DNA of 64,000 bases from Collimonas sp. OK307. GTDB taxonomy: Bacteria; Pseudomonadota; Gammaproteobacteria; Burkholderiales; Burkholderiaceae_D. The position numbers and the translations under genes are program-made. Where the stretch lies: the NCBI RefSeq assembly GCF_900113705.1, contig NZ_FOQI01000017.1, positions 49,409 through 113,408 of the forward strand. Reading direction: 5' to 3'. The notes beneath the pieces were generated by a model. It was given only the letters and a program-made list of their open reading frames with translations, was not told the origin of the DNA and did not search any database. Of the stretch, positions 28,349 through 37,239 are shown piece after piece. Each line of letters opens with the position of its first letter. Positions within the stretch are counted from its first letter, which is position 1.

Positions 28349-28951
28349 ATGCGTCACGACCACGAAACAAGCACTGCCCAGAAACGCGAGCATGCGGACC
28401 CGAGTGAAATCAACCGGCCGATACCGATCATCGTGATCTTGTTGGCGCTAGCCCTGTTCGTCTGGGCTATCTTCTATATCGTGATCAGACGCCCGAGCGA
28501 CAATCCGGCCTTTGGCGACAATCGCGCGCGCAGCGAGCTAATGGCTGCCACCGCCGGCGGTTCAGGTGGACGGGTCGACGGGGCGCAGGTTTTTGCGGCA
28601 AATTGCATCGCTTGCCACCAGGCCAACGCTATGGGTTTGCCCGGCGTATTTCCGCCATTGGCGTTATCGCAACGCGCAACAGCAAAAGCGACGCTGCCAA
28701 TCAGCATCGTGTTGCACGGAATTAGCGGAAAACTGACTACCAGCAGCGGTGTCTTTAACGGTTCCATGCCAACCTTCAAGGCAAAATTAAGCGATGCCGA
28801 AATTGCCGCAGTACTCACCCACGTACGCACCAATTTCGGCAATGCGGCGGGGCCGGTCAGCGCTGCCGAAGTCAAAGCTGTACGCGATCAGACCAAAGAC
28901 AGAACCACACCGTGGACCGGCGACGACGAACTCGCCAAAATCAAACAATAA
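28349..28951 (+). CDS. membrane-anchored monohaem cytochrome c
   Basis: 200 aa. Cytoplasmic N-terminus, one helix (about residues 25-45), then one class I cytochrome c domain with CIACH (86-90) and Met140 in GSMPTFK as the sixth ligand. It replaces the usual dihaem CcoP of cbb3 oxidases and presumably delivers electrons to CcoO. The C-terminal 35 residues after the haem domain are charged and of unknown role. Confidence 0.88.
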   Translation: MRHDHETSTAQKREHADPSEINRPIPIIVILLALALFVWAIFYIVIRRPSDNPAFGDNRARSELMAATAGGSGGRVDGAQVFAANCIACHQANAMGLPGVFPPLALSQRATAKATLPISIVLHGISGKLTTSSGVFNGSMPTFKAKLSDAEIAAVLTHVRTNFGNAAGPVSAAEVKAVRDQTKDRTTPWTGDDELAKIKQ

Positions 28952-28959
28952 GGACAGGT

Positions 28960-29601
28960 ATGTCCGCGCCCCGCAAAACCATATTGGTATTGATGCTGAT
29001 GCTAGTCATAGGATTCGCGGCGATTTACCAGCTCACCGCCGGATTTCAAGCTTTTGCCAGCGAAGACCTGCGCCGCATCGACGTCGCCCGCCAGCCGCGC
29101 ACCTTGCCTGATGCCGATGCCGAGTTTGCCTCCGGCTCCGTCACCCGGTTGGCGCACGCACTGCGAAAAGACGGCCGGGTTGCAATCGTCGCCTTCATTT
29201 ATACGCGCTGCAACGCTGTGTGCGCCGCGCTAGGTACGGAATTTCAACAATTGCAACATACGATACAGGAAAAAAAATTGGGAGATCGGGTGCGGCTGCT
29301 GAGCATTAGCTTCGATGCCGCGGACGCTCCTGACGAACTGGCACGCTACGCGTCCAGCTTGCACGCGGATCCAGCAATATGGGATTTCGCGGCAATCCCG
29401 GATGCCCGCCGGCGTGGCGCCATGCTCGACGCGTTTGGCATTATCGTGGTGCCTGCCCCGTTCGGGCAGTTTCAACACAACGCCGCGTTTCATGTCGTGA
29501 CGCCGGTTGCGCAGTTGGCGCGCATTATTGATTTCGATATGCCTGATCAGGCGTTGGCGCAAGCGCTGGCGCTATCGCGCACGGCACCACAAGGACAATG
29601 A
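28960..29601 (+). CDS. SCO1/SenC/PrrC-family copper chaperone
   Basis: 213 aa, anchored by one N-terminal helix (about 8-25) with a periplasmic thioredoxin-like domain. Copper ligands C84 and C88 (YTRCNAVCAALG) and H178 (NAAFHVV) are all present. Delivers Cu to the oxidase CuB site or acts as a thiol redox factor. ATG 28960 follows AAGGACAG. The stop overlaps the following ATG (ATGATG). Confidence 0.88.
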   Translation: MSAPRKTILVLMLMLVIGFAAIYQLTAGFQAFASEDLRRIDVARQPRTLPDADAEFASGSVTRLAHALRKDGRVAIVAFIYTRCNAVCAALGTEFQQLQHTIQEKKLGDRVRLLSISFDAADAPDELARYASSLHADPAIWDFAAIPDARRRGAMLDAFGIIVVPAPFGQFQHNAAFHVVTPVAQLARIIDFDMPDQALAQALALSRTAPQGQ

Positions 29602-30227
29602 TGCATAGCGCCTTACGTCCCCTGCTGCGCCGCTTTCGACCAGCCGGCATGTTGGCAGCAATCGCATCAATTATTTTGTGCGCCGTCACGCGCTCCTCGC
29701 TTGAAAGTAGCATGGCATCGCATATGCTGCTTCAAATGCCGTTGCTTATCGCCGCCGGGGTCTTCTTGCAGGCAGTTATGCCCGAGCGCGCTTATCTATC
29801 CATACTCCGCCAACATTGGCGCATATGTGACCAGTACGGGGTGTGCAGCTTGCTGGCGATATTGCTGATTGCCACTTACTGGATGATTCCTATCTCAGTC
29901 GAACGTGCGGTAACGTCGACGCGGTTTGATGTTTTAAAATTTCTCGCGTTGCTGATTGCCGGCACGCTGCTTCCCAGCGGCTTACGACGCGCCAATCTGA
30001 TCATCCAGATTTTCTTCATCGGCAATCTGTGCGGCATGATGGCAATCATTGGCATACAGTATCAAGATTCGCCACAACGCCTTTGCAACAGTTATCTGCT
30101 CGACGACCAGATCGCGACCGGCATCGGCTTGTTGTGCTTTTCACTAACGATTCCGCTGCTATGGATCAGCACTCATATATTGCACAGCGCAAAATCTATT
30201 ACGACAGGAAACAACCATGACACATAA
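29598..30227 (+). CDS. membrane protein of the oxidase operon, function unknown
   Basis: 209 aa with about five membrane segments and several Cys/His residues near helices. Overlaps the SCO gene by 4 bases and the truncated haemoglobin start by 11 bases, so it is translationally coupled to both. I do not recognise the family; oxidase assembly or copper handling is the natural guess from position only. Confidence 0.7.
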   Translation: MMHSALRPLLRRFRPAGMLAAIASIILCAVTRSSLESSMASHMLLQMPLLIAAGVFLQAVMPERAYLSILRQHWRICDQYGVCSLLAILLIATYWMIPISVERAVTSTRFDVLKFLALLIAGTLLPSGLRRANLIIQIFFIGNLCGMMAIIGIQYQDSPQRLCNSYLLDDQIATGIGLLCFSLTIPLLWISTHILHSAKSITTGNNHDT

Positions 30228-30591
30228 TATTGACTCAGCCGCAGTCCGACAACTGGTCCTTGAGTTTTACGACGCAGTTCGACAAGATCCGCTATTGCAA
30301 CCGATATTTGTCGGCGCCATCGGCGATAACTGGCAACCGCATCTGGAGCGGATGGTGTCGTTCTGGTCTACCGTGATGCTAGGTACGCATGAATTTCAAG
30401 GTAACGTTTTCGACAAACATATGACGTTAACCGGCATCACACCTGAGCACTTCCATCACTGGCTGGCGCTGTTCGAACAAACAGCCGACCGATTGCTCGC
30501 CAACGAGACTGCGACGGAAATAAAACTGGTCGCCCACCGTATTGCCGCCAGCCTGCAACTCGGTTTCTCATACAGCCTGCCGACACATTAA
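30217..30591 (+). CDS. group III truncated haemoglobin
   Basis: 124 aa. Signature SFWSTVMLGTHEF (about residues 48-60) and ITPEHFHHWLALF with the proximal His at about 78; these are group III (Ctb-like) features. Binds O2/NO through haem b. Last gene of the oxidase operon, so a role in oxygen supply to, or NO protection of, the oxidase is plausible. Confidence 0.9.
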   Translation: MTHNIDSAAVRQLVLEFYDAVRQDPLLQPIFVGAIGDNWQPHLERMVSFWSTVMLGTHEFQGNVFDKHMTLTGITPEHFHHWLALFEQTADRLLANETATEIKLVAHRIAASLQLGFSYSLPTH

Positions 30592-30597
30592 ACCAGC

Positions 30598-32031
30598 TCA
30601 TGCAATTTCCGTCAGAATCGTCTTGACGCGATCCAACGCCGGCTCGATATCGAGCGTTTCGATCGCCCCGTAACCGAAGAACAAGCTCTGCACCGGTGTT
30701 TCGAGGTGATAAAAGACGTCAGTCGCATATAGGCCGACATCGGCACGACGCGCCAGTTTGAGCAACAAAGGAATATCAATCTCCCTAGTCGTCAATGCGG
30801 TCAGATGGAAACCTGCCGTTGCTGGAATCGCCCGTAGCCACGGCGCTAGATCGCCGGCAAGGCGCGACAGCAGTTTTTCGCGACGGCTGGCATACATCGC
30901 ATGGCAGCGCCGGATATGCTTTTGCAAATAACCGTCATCGATGAACTTGGCCAGCGCCCATTGCATCATGGTCGGCGTGTGCCAATCGCACAGGTGCTTG
31001 GCAATGGTTACCGCTTTTCGTATTGAGGGTGGTGCAATCAGGTAGCCAACGCGTAATTCCGGCAGCATGACCTTCGAAAACGTGCCAACAAATGCCACCA
31101 AGCCGTCTGTATCCATACTTTGCAAGGAATCGGTCGGTCGCCCCTCATAGCGAAATTCACTGTCGTAATCGTCTTCGATGATGATGGCGCCGAGCTCACC
31201 GGCGCGCTTGAGCAAGGCCTTGCGGCGTGCCGCGCTCATCGGCATGCCGAGCGGAAATTGATGCGCCGGTGTGACATAGATCAGACGCGTGCCGTCAGGT
31301 ATCAGCTCGACCACCATTCCTTCCGCATCAACTGGAATGCAGACCACATTCGCGCCCTGGCTGGAAAAAATTAGGCGGGCCGGCGGATAGCCGGGATCCT
31401 CGATCGCCACTGTGCTACCAGGATCCAGCAACACGCGCGCAATCAAGTCGATCGCCTGCTGCGCGCCGTTGGTGACTAGCACATCCATCGGCACACACTG
31501 CACGCCCCGGGAAAACGCCGTATGGCGAGCGATCGCTTCGCGCAGTGTCGGCAAGCCTTCCGGCTCCGAATAAAATCCGCTGTCTGCATGACTTTTACGC
31601 AAACCATGCAGCATGCACTGGCGCCATTCTGCAATTGGAAAATGGCTTTTTGAAGCGCCGCCGCCGACGAAATCAAAAGCCGAACGCATTTCCGGCTCCA
31701 GATGATGCAACGGCACCGAACGGCTCAGCCAATTTTTGAGAGTGGCGCTAGCGGCTAGATCCTTGGCGGCGAAACGGCGTGGCTGTGACCGAGTTGCAGC
31801 ATTGACAAACGTTCCAACGCCTACTTCGCCGGTCAGAAACCTGTCAATGGTCAACCGCGTATAGGCTTCAGAAATGGTCTTGCGCGACACCTGCAACTGC
31901 TGTGCCAGCAGGCGCGATGGAGGCACCTGCTCACCCACCGTCAGGCGTCCGGTTTGAATGGCCACTCTGATCTGTTGATAGACCTGCTCTACCAGATCTT
32001 TATCGCCATCGATAACGATGTGCAATTCCAT
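30598..32031 (-). CDS. MocR-family regulator (GntR HTH + aminotransferase-like domain), copy A
   Basis: 477 aa from ATG at 32031, chosen because CCTGGAG lies just upstream (the frame extends 8 codons further). N-terminal GntR winged helix (about 10-75, VPPSRLLAQQLQVSRKTISEAY) and a fold-type I aminotransferase domain with the PLP Lys in FVGTFSKVMLPELRVGYL and IIEDDYDSEFRY. Divergent from the AhpD-like gene at 32222, whose promoter carries a direct-repeat element. Paralogous to copy B; the last 90 or so bases of both genes are essentially identical. Confidence 0.92.
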   Translation of the reverse strand: MELHIVIDGDKDLVEQVYQQIRVAIQTGRLTVGEQVPPSRLLAQQLQVSRKTISEAYTRLTIDRFLTGEVGVGTFVNAATRSQPRRFAAKDLAASATLKNWLSRSVPLHHLEPEMRSAFDFVGGGASKSHFPIAEWRQCMLHGLRKSHADSGFYSEPEGLPTLREAIARHTAFSRGVQCVPMDVLVTNGAQQAIDLIARVLLDPGSTVAIEDPGYPPARLIFSSQGANVVCIPVDAEGMVVELIPDGTRLIYVTPAHQFPLGMPMSAARRKALLKRAGELGAIIIEDDYDSEFRYEGRPTDSLQSMDTDGLVAFVGTFSKVMLPELRVGYLIAPPSIRKAVTIAKHLCDWHTPTMMQWALAKFIDDGYLQKHIRRCHAMYASRREKLLSRLAGDLAPWLRAIPATAGFHLTALTTREIDIPLLLKLARRADVGLYATDVFYHLETPVQSLFFGYGAIETLDIEPALDRVKTILTEIA

Positions 32032-32132
32032 AATTTCTCCAGGTACGATGCGCAATGCAGGTTAATGATTTGCTTGCCGGAATGCCACGTGTTTTAGCAC
32101 GTCGCTACAAACAGTGCAAATCGTTGCTTTAA

Positions 32133-32191
32133 GTGGTCTCCCGTTTTTCTCCCGAATTGGCTATCCGGCAGCGCACGCGAACTCTTATCAT
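32133..32191 (+). promoter_or_regulatory. direct-repeat promoter element, copy 4
   Basis: GTGGTCTCCC at 32133 and TTGGCTATCC at 32157 repeat with a 24-base period, followed by TATCAT at 32186-32191. Lies between divergent mocR copy A and the AhpD-like gene; tandem direct repeats are the usual operator form of MocR proteins. Confidence 0.65.
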
Positions 32192-32221
32192 GCAATCTCC
32201 TACCACACAAAGGAGAATATC

Positions 32222-32662
32222 TTGGAAAACCGTATCGATTTCTACAAAGCATCCCCCGACGCATTGAAAGCCATGATCGCCCTGGAAGGCGCAATCGCCA
32301 AGATGGGGTTGGAACCATCACTGCTGGATTTGGTCAAGCTGCGCGCCTCGCAAATCAATGGCTGTGCCTTTTGCATTGACATGCATACTGCAGATGCCCG
32401 CAAGGCAGGTGAAACCGAGCGCCGCCTGTACGCCGTTACGGCCTGGCGTGAAGCGCCATTTTTTACGGAACGGGAGCGCGCTGCGTTGGCCTGGACTGAA
32501 TCGCTGACGTTGGTCTCCCAGACCCACGCGCCGGACGCCGACTACGAACTGCTGCGCAGTCAGTTCAACGATGCCGAAATGGTCAATCTGAGCCTCGCGA
32601 TCAATGCCATCAACTGTTGGAATCGCCTTTCTATCGGTTTCCGTAAGATGCCAGCAGCTTAA
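32222..32662 (+). CDS. AhpD-like carboxymuconolactone decarboxylase-family protein
   Basis: 146 aa from a TTG start (AGGAG at 32211, spacing 6). The peroxidase-like CxxC is seen at C48-C51 with H55 (INGCAFCIDMHTADARKAGE), the pattern of AhpD-type thiol peroxidases. Likely handles a peroxide or organic radical under MocR control. The frameshifted relic at 7043 is its duplicate. Confidence 0.9.
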   Translation: MENRIDFYKASPDALKAMIALEGAIAKMGLEPSLLDLVKLRASQINGCAFCIDMHTADARKAGETERRLYAVTAWREAPFFTERERAALAWTESLTLVSQTHAPDADYELLRSQFNDAEMVNLSLAINAINCWNRLSIGFRKMPAA

Positions 32663-32738
32663 TCGTTAGCGGTGAATACGAAAAATCATAGCCTGAGTGG
32701 TGCAATTTGGTTCTTCTTCTACCAGACGCTATACAAAA

Positions 32739-32766
32739 ACGCCAGCCAATGTGGCTGGCGTTTTTT
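32739..32766 (+). terminator. intrinsic terminator
   Basis: Stem CGCCAGCC/GGCTGGCG with a 5-base loop and six T residues. Serves the AhpD-like gene; on the minus strand an A-run becomes T5, so it may also end the catalase relic. Confidence 0.85.
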
Positions 32767-32781
32767 ATCCGCTGACGCAGT

Positions 32782-33124
32782 TTATTGGCGACGGCCGAAA
32801 GAAACGGCGTAGGCATTCGAACGTGCATTTGCCACCTGGTCTTCTATTTCGATGCCCTTAGGCAAATTGTTTGGCATAAACACCAAGCTCTTTTGCGCGG
32901 TCTCGCTGTCAGCAACTATCTTTGTCACGGACAATACCTTCCAGCACTATACCTTTGGCGTGGATGGCGCGCGAGTGATGTTCGCCAAAAACACTATTGA
33001 GCGTGTCGACCATTTCGGCGGGTGTACTTTTCAGCTCGCGCTGAGGCGTTACCACTTGAGCTCCAGCAGCGGCGCACAGTAATAACATAGCCAATGGCAG
33101 GACATGCGAAGTAAAGCGAAACAC
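32782..33124 (-). pseudogene. catalase-family peroxidase (SrpA-like), internally deleted
   Basis: The minus-strand frame from 33124 has a signal peptide (MLLLCAAAGAQ) and the family N-terminus (NSVFGEHHSRAIHAKGIVLEG), then stops at about 32909. Another frame continues with a family C-terminus (LPKGIEIEDQVANARSNAYA then VSFGRRQ) and stops at 32782. Together this is the first and last parts of a 330-350 aa haem peroxidase with about 220 residues and the haem ligands removed. Cannot be functional. Confidence 0.75.
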
Positions 33125-33252
33125 AGTTTTCTTTTTTTGAATCCCTAGTAATGTTTAATCAAAAAAATGACAGCAAATTTCACACATTCAACTAAATATC
33201 AAACCACATTCACCGTCATGATTTTCTACCGTACTCCCCTACCTTGGTTAAC

Positions 33253-34686
33253 TCATGCAATTTCCGTCAGAATCGTCTTGACGCGATCCAACGCCGGCTC
33301 GATATCGAGCGTTTCGATCGCCCCGTAACCGAAGAACAAGCCCTGCACCGGTGGTACGATGTGATAAAAGACGTCAGTCGCATATAGGCCGACATCGGCG
33401 CGACGCGCCAGCTTGAGCAACAAGGGGATGTCGATCTCCCTAGTCGTCAACGCGGTCAGATGGAAACCTGCCGTTGCCGGAATCGCCCGCAGCCATGGCG
33501 CCAGATCGTCGGCAAAACGCGACAACAGTTTTTCGCGACGGCTGGCATACATCGCATGGCAGCGTCGAATATGTTTTTGCAAATAACCATCATTGATGAA
33601 CTTGACTAGCGCCCATTGCATCATGGTCGGAGCATGCGAATTGCATAGGCGCTTGGCGACGATTAACGCTTCCCGTATTGCGGGTGGCGCAATCAGATAA
33701 CCAATCCGTAATTCAGGTTGCATGACCTTCGAAAACGTGCCAACAAATGCCACCAAACCGTCTCTATCCATACTTTGCAAGGAGTCTATGGGGCGCCCCA
33801 TATAACGAAATTCACTGTAATAGTCGTCTTCGATGATGATGGCGCCGAGCTCACCGGCGCGCTTGAGCAAGGCCTTGCGACGCGCCAAGCTCATCGGCAT
33901 GCCGAGCGGAAATTGATGCGCCGGTGTGACATAGATCAGGCGCGTTCCATCAGGTATTTGCTCAACCACCATTCCTTCTGCATCAACCGGAATGCAGGCA
34001 ATATAGGCACCTTGGCTAGCAAACGTCACGCGCGCCGGCGGATAGCCGGGATCCTCGATCGCCACTGTGCTTCCAGGCTCCAGCAACACGCGCGCAATCA
34101 AGTCGATCGCCTGTTGTGTACCGGTGGTGACTAGCACATCAGTGGGTACGCATTGAACGCCCCGGGAAAACGCCGTATAGTGGGCGATCGCTTCGCGCAG
34201 TGCCGGCAAACCTTCGGGCTCCGAATAAAGTCCGCGGTCAGCATTGCTTTTACGCAAGCCGTGCAACACGCACTGACGCCATTCCGCAATTGGAAGATGA
34301 CCTTTTGAAGCGCCACCGCCGACAAAATCATAAATGGCACGCGTCTCCGGTGGCTGCGAGGCCGTTGAACGGCCCAACCAATTTTTGAGAGTGGCGCCGG
34401 CTGCCAAGTCTTTGACGGCAAAGTGGCGTTGATTTGGCTGCGGCTGATTTACTGCATTGACAAAAGTCCCAGCCCCCACCTGACCGACCAGCAACTTATC
34501 CATGGTCAGCCGCGTATAGGCTGCCGATATGGTCTTGCGGGACACGTGCAATCGCTGCGCCAGTAACCGTGAGGGAGGTACTTGTTCGCCGGCCGTCAAT
34601 CGACCTGTTTGAATAGCTTCCTTGATCTGTCGATAGACCTGCCTTACGAGGTCTTTATCGCTATCGATGACGATATGCAATTCCAT
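33253..34686 (-). CDS. MocR-family regulator, copy B
   Basis: 477 aa from the ATG at 34686 (GGGAG 5 bases upstream), the same length as copy A. Same domain order: GntR HTH, then aminotransferase-like domain with AFVGTFSKVMQPELRIGYL. One visible change is DDYYSEFRYMGRP instead of DDYDSEFRYEGRP. The two copies are separated only by the AhpD-like gene and the peroxidase relic, so a tandem duplication is likely. Confidence 0.92.
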   Translation of the reverse strand: MELHIVIDSDKDLVRQVYRQIKEAIQTGRLTAGEQVPPSRLLAQRLHVSRKTISAAYTRLTMDKLLVGQVGAGTFVNAVNQPQPNQRHFAVKDLAAGATLKNWLGRSTASQPPETRAIYDFVGGGASKGHLPIAEWRQCVLHGLRKSNADRGLYSEPEGLPALREAIAHYTAFSRGVQCVPTDVLVTTGTQQAIDLIARVLLEPGSTVAIEDPGYPPARVTFASQGAYIACIPVDAEGMVVEQIPDGTRLIYVTPAHQFPLGMPMSLARRKALLKRAGELGAIIIEDDYYSEFRYMGRPIDSLQSMDRDGLVAFVGTFSKVMQPELRIGYLIAPPAIREALIVAKRLCNSHAPTMMQWALVKFINDGYLQKHIRRCHAMYASRREKLLSRFADDLAPWLRAIPATAGFHLTALTTREIDIPLLLKLARRADVGLYATDVFYHIVPPVQGLFFGYGAIETLDIEPALDRVKTILTEIA

Positions 34687-34880
34687 AGCCACTCCCGTTG
34701 CGATCCTGCGAGACTCTTGATCAGTTCGTTCGGCATAATCGCTACGACAATGAGCATCCATCAAAAATCCTTTCGATGAAAATATCAGATGGATAGTGAT
34801 CGTCGATGCGTCATGCTCTGGACTTATCTGAAGGGTAGACGACCATCCCAGTCCTTAATAAAACTCGTAATGGCACAAAA

Positions 34881-35306
34881 TCACGTGCCGTCGATTACAT
34901 ATCTGCTTAGAATTGGCACAGATAAATTTGCTCGCCCATCTTCACCATCGAGTTCATTGGTAGTCGATAAGAGTTCGCTTGTACTGCAATCCAAACATTG
35001 AGCCGCAAGCAGAGACTTCTTGACGAAGGTGCTGAACGACGGACGAGTTTTGGATTTTTTCCAGAGTTCATATCGACCACAAAAAACGAAGCCATCCAAG
35101 AACGTGATTTCAAAATCGCATTCGAAATAATCGTTGGAACAATTGCCCCAGGCTGACAACAATTTTTCAGCAGTTCTAAACTCCCCGACGACAGCAACAA
35201 ACTGCGTACTTGCTCGCGCGATTCGAATCTTGACTACCTCTATGCTTTCGCCACTGGCAATCTTCGGGAATGTCTTACCGACAGTTGCATTGGAACGAAT
35301 GTCCAT
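34881..35306 (-). CDS. hypothetical protein
   Basis: 141 aa from ATG 35306, chosen because GAGG lies 6 bases upstream (an ATG four codons earlier is in frame). Central part AWGNCSNDYFECDFEITFLDG is rich in aromatic and acidic residues. No family recognised; the style is like small proteins found on betaproteobacterial plasmids and islands. Confidence 0.6.
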   Translation of the reverse strand: MDIRSNATVGKTFPKIASGESIEVVKIRIARASTQFVAVVGEFRTAEKLLSAWGNCSNDYFECDFEITFLDGFVFCGRYELWKKSKTRPSFSTFVKKSLLAAQCLDCSTSELLSTTNELDGEDGRANLSVPILSRYVIDGT

Positions 35307-35318
35307 CGCTAACCTCAT

Positions 35319-36107
35319 TCAAAAATTTGGTGGTACGACGTTGTAAACCGCAAACCGATTAATCCTTCTCTTACTCAAAGCGCGTTTTCACTTTATTGCC
35401 TAGAAACCTGACTTGAGCAATATCGTGGATGAAGTTTGTATGAGTATTAGCTTATCCCCCACTGCAATGTTCACACACCCCCAAAAGGGGGGATGTTGCA
35501 GACATCTAACGTGGAGTCACCACCATGATTTTTTTAGCTCATGATGTTGTGCTCAGTACCGACCCTGAATGCAAATTTTATCCAGCTGGGGGAATTGCAT
35601 ACACATCAGAAAAATCAGATTATTTTTGATTCAGATAAGATAAATCGAAGCATGGCCCGACGTTCCGTAGCGCCAACTAAGTAAGAGTTACCGTGGAAAA
35701 TGGACGTCATTTATCGCTTTGTTTATGTTCCAGATCGAAGTCAAGGCATGAAACCTTGGTAGAGAGCGCCATAGCATTTAGTTTCGCCATTGCGCGCGTT
35801 GAGCGGTGCCCTGCAGCCAAGCGAAGAATGTCACATGAGTCATTTGTACCAGCCACGGACCTACAAACAAGGATCGCATATGCCACCACATAATTACTCA
35901 TTTGACATCAAGGATAATCAGGATTCTGTTATATTGGATCAGGCGCGCTCAAACGTACATACGCCATGTGAGCAAATTAAGACAGATCCTTGATCTGATT
36001 ACCGGGAAAACATCAACCTCGCTCCGATCCCATCAGGTTGCTTCGCAATTTTGTGAGCCCGGGTACGTATTCCAGCATCTGAGCCTGCCACATAACAGGA
36101 GTTATAA
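35319..36107. other. intergenic region with oxidase gene relic
   Basis: Mostly non-coding and AT-rich. Contains a C5/G6 hairpin (about 35477-35493) and the ccoO fragment described separately; AGGAG at 36099 serves the AraC gene. Confidence 0.6.
35832..35926 (+). pseudogene. ccoO fragment
   Basis: The frame reads SHLYQPRTYKQGSHMPPHNY then SFDIKDNQD, aligning with GHLYQPRAYTRGSIMPSYPF then LFEIKDKAD of the intact ccoO at 27679 (its residues 120-148, including the axial Met). The haem motif and all the rest are missing. A decayed second copy of the oxidase gene, 7.8 kb from the intact one. Confidence 0.75.
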
Positions 36108-37067
36108 ATGGAACTCACTTCTCCATCTATTGTTCACCGTTGGTCAACTGATTCGGTGGAACCTTCCCAAAGATTTGCCTTCTGGTCGGAGACCGTATCA
36201 GCGGCGCTAACTCCGTTGACTATATGTGGTGAGAATCCGGGCCTGTTCCAAGCCGAAACAAAACTGGTGTCAATGGGACCAATTCAGCTCGTAAATCAGG
36301 TTGGTAGCTGCCATCGTGCCCTTCGAGGGGCGCGAGAAGTAAGCCGTACCGAAGAGCACACTTACAACCTCCTTATCAACATGACTTCCTCCTGGCACTA
36401 CGATCATCGCGGCGTCACCAAGCTTGGTCCAGGGGATGCACTTTTTACCAACTCTCTCGATGGATTTAATCTTGATTTTTTTGCTCCCCACAAAGTAGTC
36501 AACTTACGGCTCCCCGCTATCTGGATCAGACGTTGGTTGAGCGCCCCAGATGCGCTTGTCGGGCTCAGAATTCCCTGTGATTCAAACTGGAGCCGAGCGC
36601 TAACGTCTTTCGTAGTTCAATTGACCACCGAATTCGTTAGCAACTCGCCAGTGCCACACTCCGTTCTGGTCGATCAAATTGGCACCTTACTCGCGCTCGT
36701 AGCGGCGGAAATGGGAGGGTATAAGAGTGCACCGAGTCACGGTGAAACGGCGCTTGGTCCCCGGATCCTTGACTGTATCAGTCAACGATGCGCCGAACCC
36801 ACACTTACAGCAGACGACGTCGCCGCAGCGCTTCATATTTCTGTTCGCACTCTGCACCGTAGCCTGGTTGCTGGCAAACAAACTTTTGGGGCTGCCTTGA
36901 TTTCTGCGCGAGCAACGGTCGCTTTACGGATGCTCGAATCGCCTTTATTCCGGCGATTGACTACTGCCGAGATCAGCCGCCGTGCAGGTTTCTCAAGCCC
37001 GGCGCACTTTTCAAGAGTTTTGAAACGGCAGACCGGTCGTACACCGACGGAGCTTCGTAAAAAATAA
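36108..37067 (+). CDS. AraC-family transcriptional regulator
   Basis: 319 aa. N-terminal AraC-binding-like domain of the AraC_binding_2 type (WSTDSVEPSQRFAFWSE start) and a C-terminal double HTH (about 220-318) ending RRAGFSSPAHFSRVLKRQTG. AGGAG 5 bases before ATG. Homologous throughout to the regulator at 38103, which reads the other way. Confidence 0.9.
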   Translation: MELTSPSIVHRWSTDSVEPSQRFAFWSETVSAALTPLTICGENPGLFQAETKLVSMGPIQLVNQVGSCHRALRGAREVSRTEEHTYNLLINMTSSWHYDHRGVTKLGPGDALFTNSLDGFNLDFFAPHKVVNLRLPAIWIRRWLSAPDALVGLRIPCDSNWSRALTSFVVQLTTEFVSNSPVPHSVLVDQIGTLLALVAAEMGGYKSAPSHGETALGPRILDCISQRCAEPTLTADDVAAALHISVRTLHRSLVAGKQTFGAALISARATVALRMLESPLFRRLTTAEISRRAGFSSPAHFSRVLKRQTGRTPTELRKK

Positions 37068-37239
37068 ATCTCGAAGTGGCTCAACAGATAAGAAGGTGAG
37101 AATTCCACGCCGTCTGATATTAGATCACTTATCTACGCGTTGACAGGCTCGGATCAATTCTTCGCCGAAGTAGGGTACTCTGTAACTGGGGGCGGACAAT
37201 GATGTCTGAGCCTTAGCGTGGCGCAAATGGCCGCAAAAT

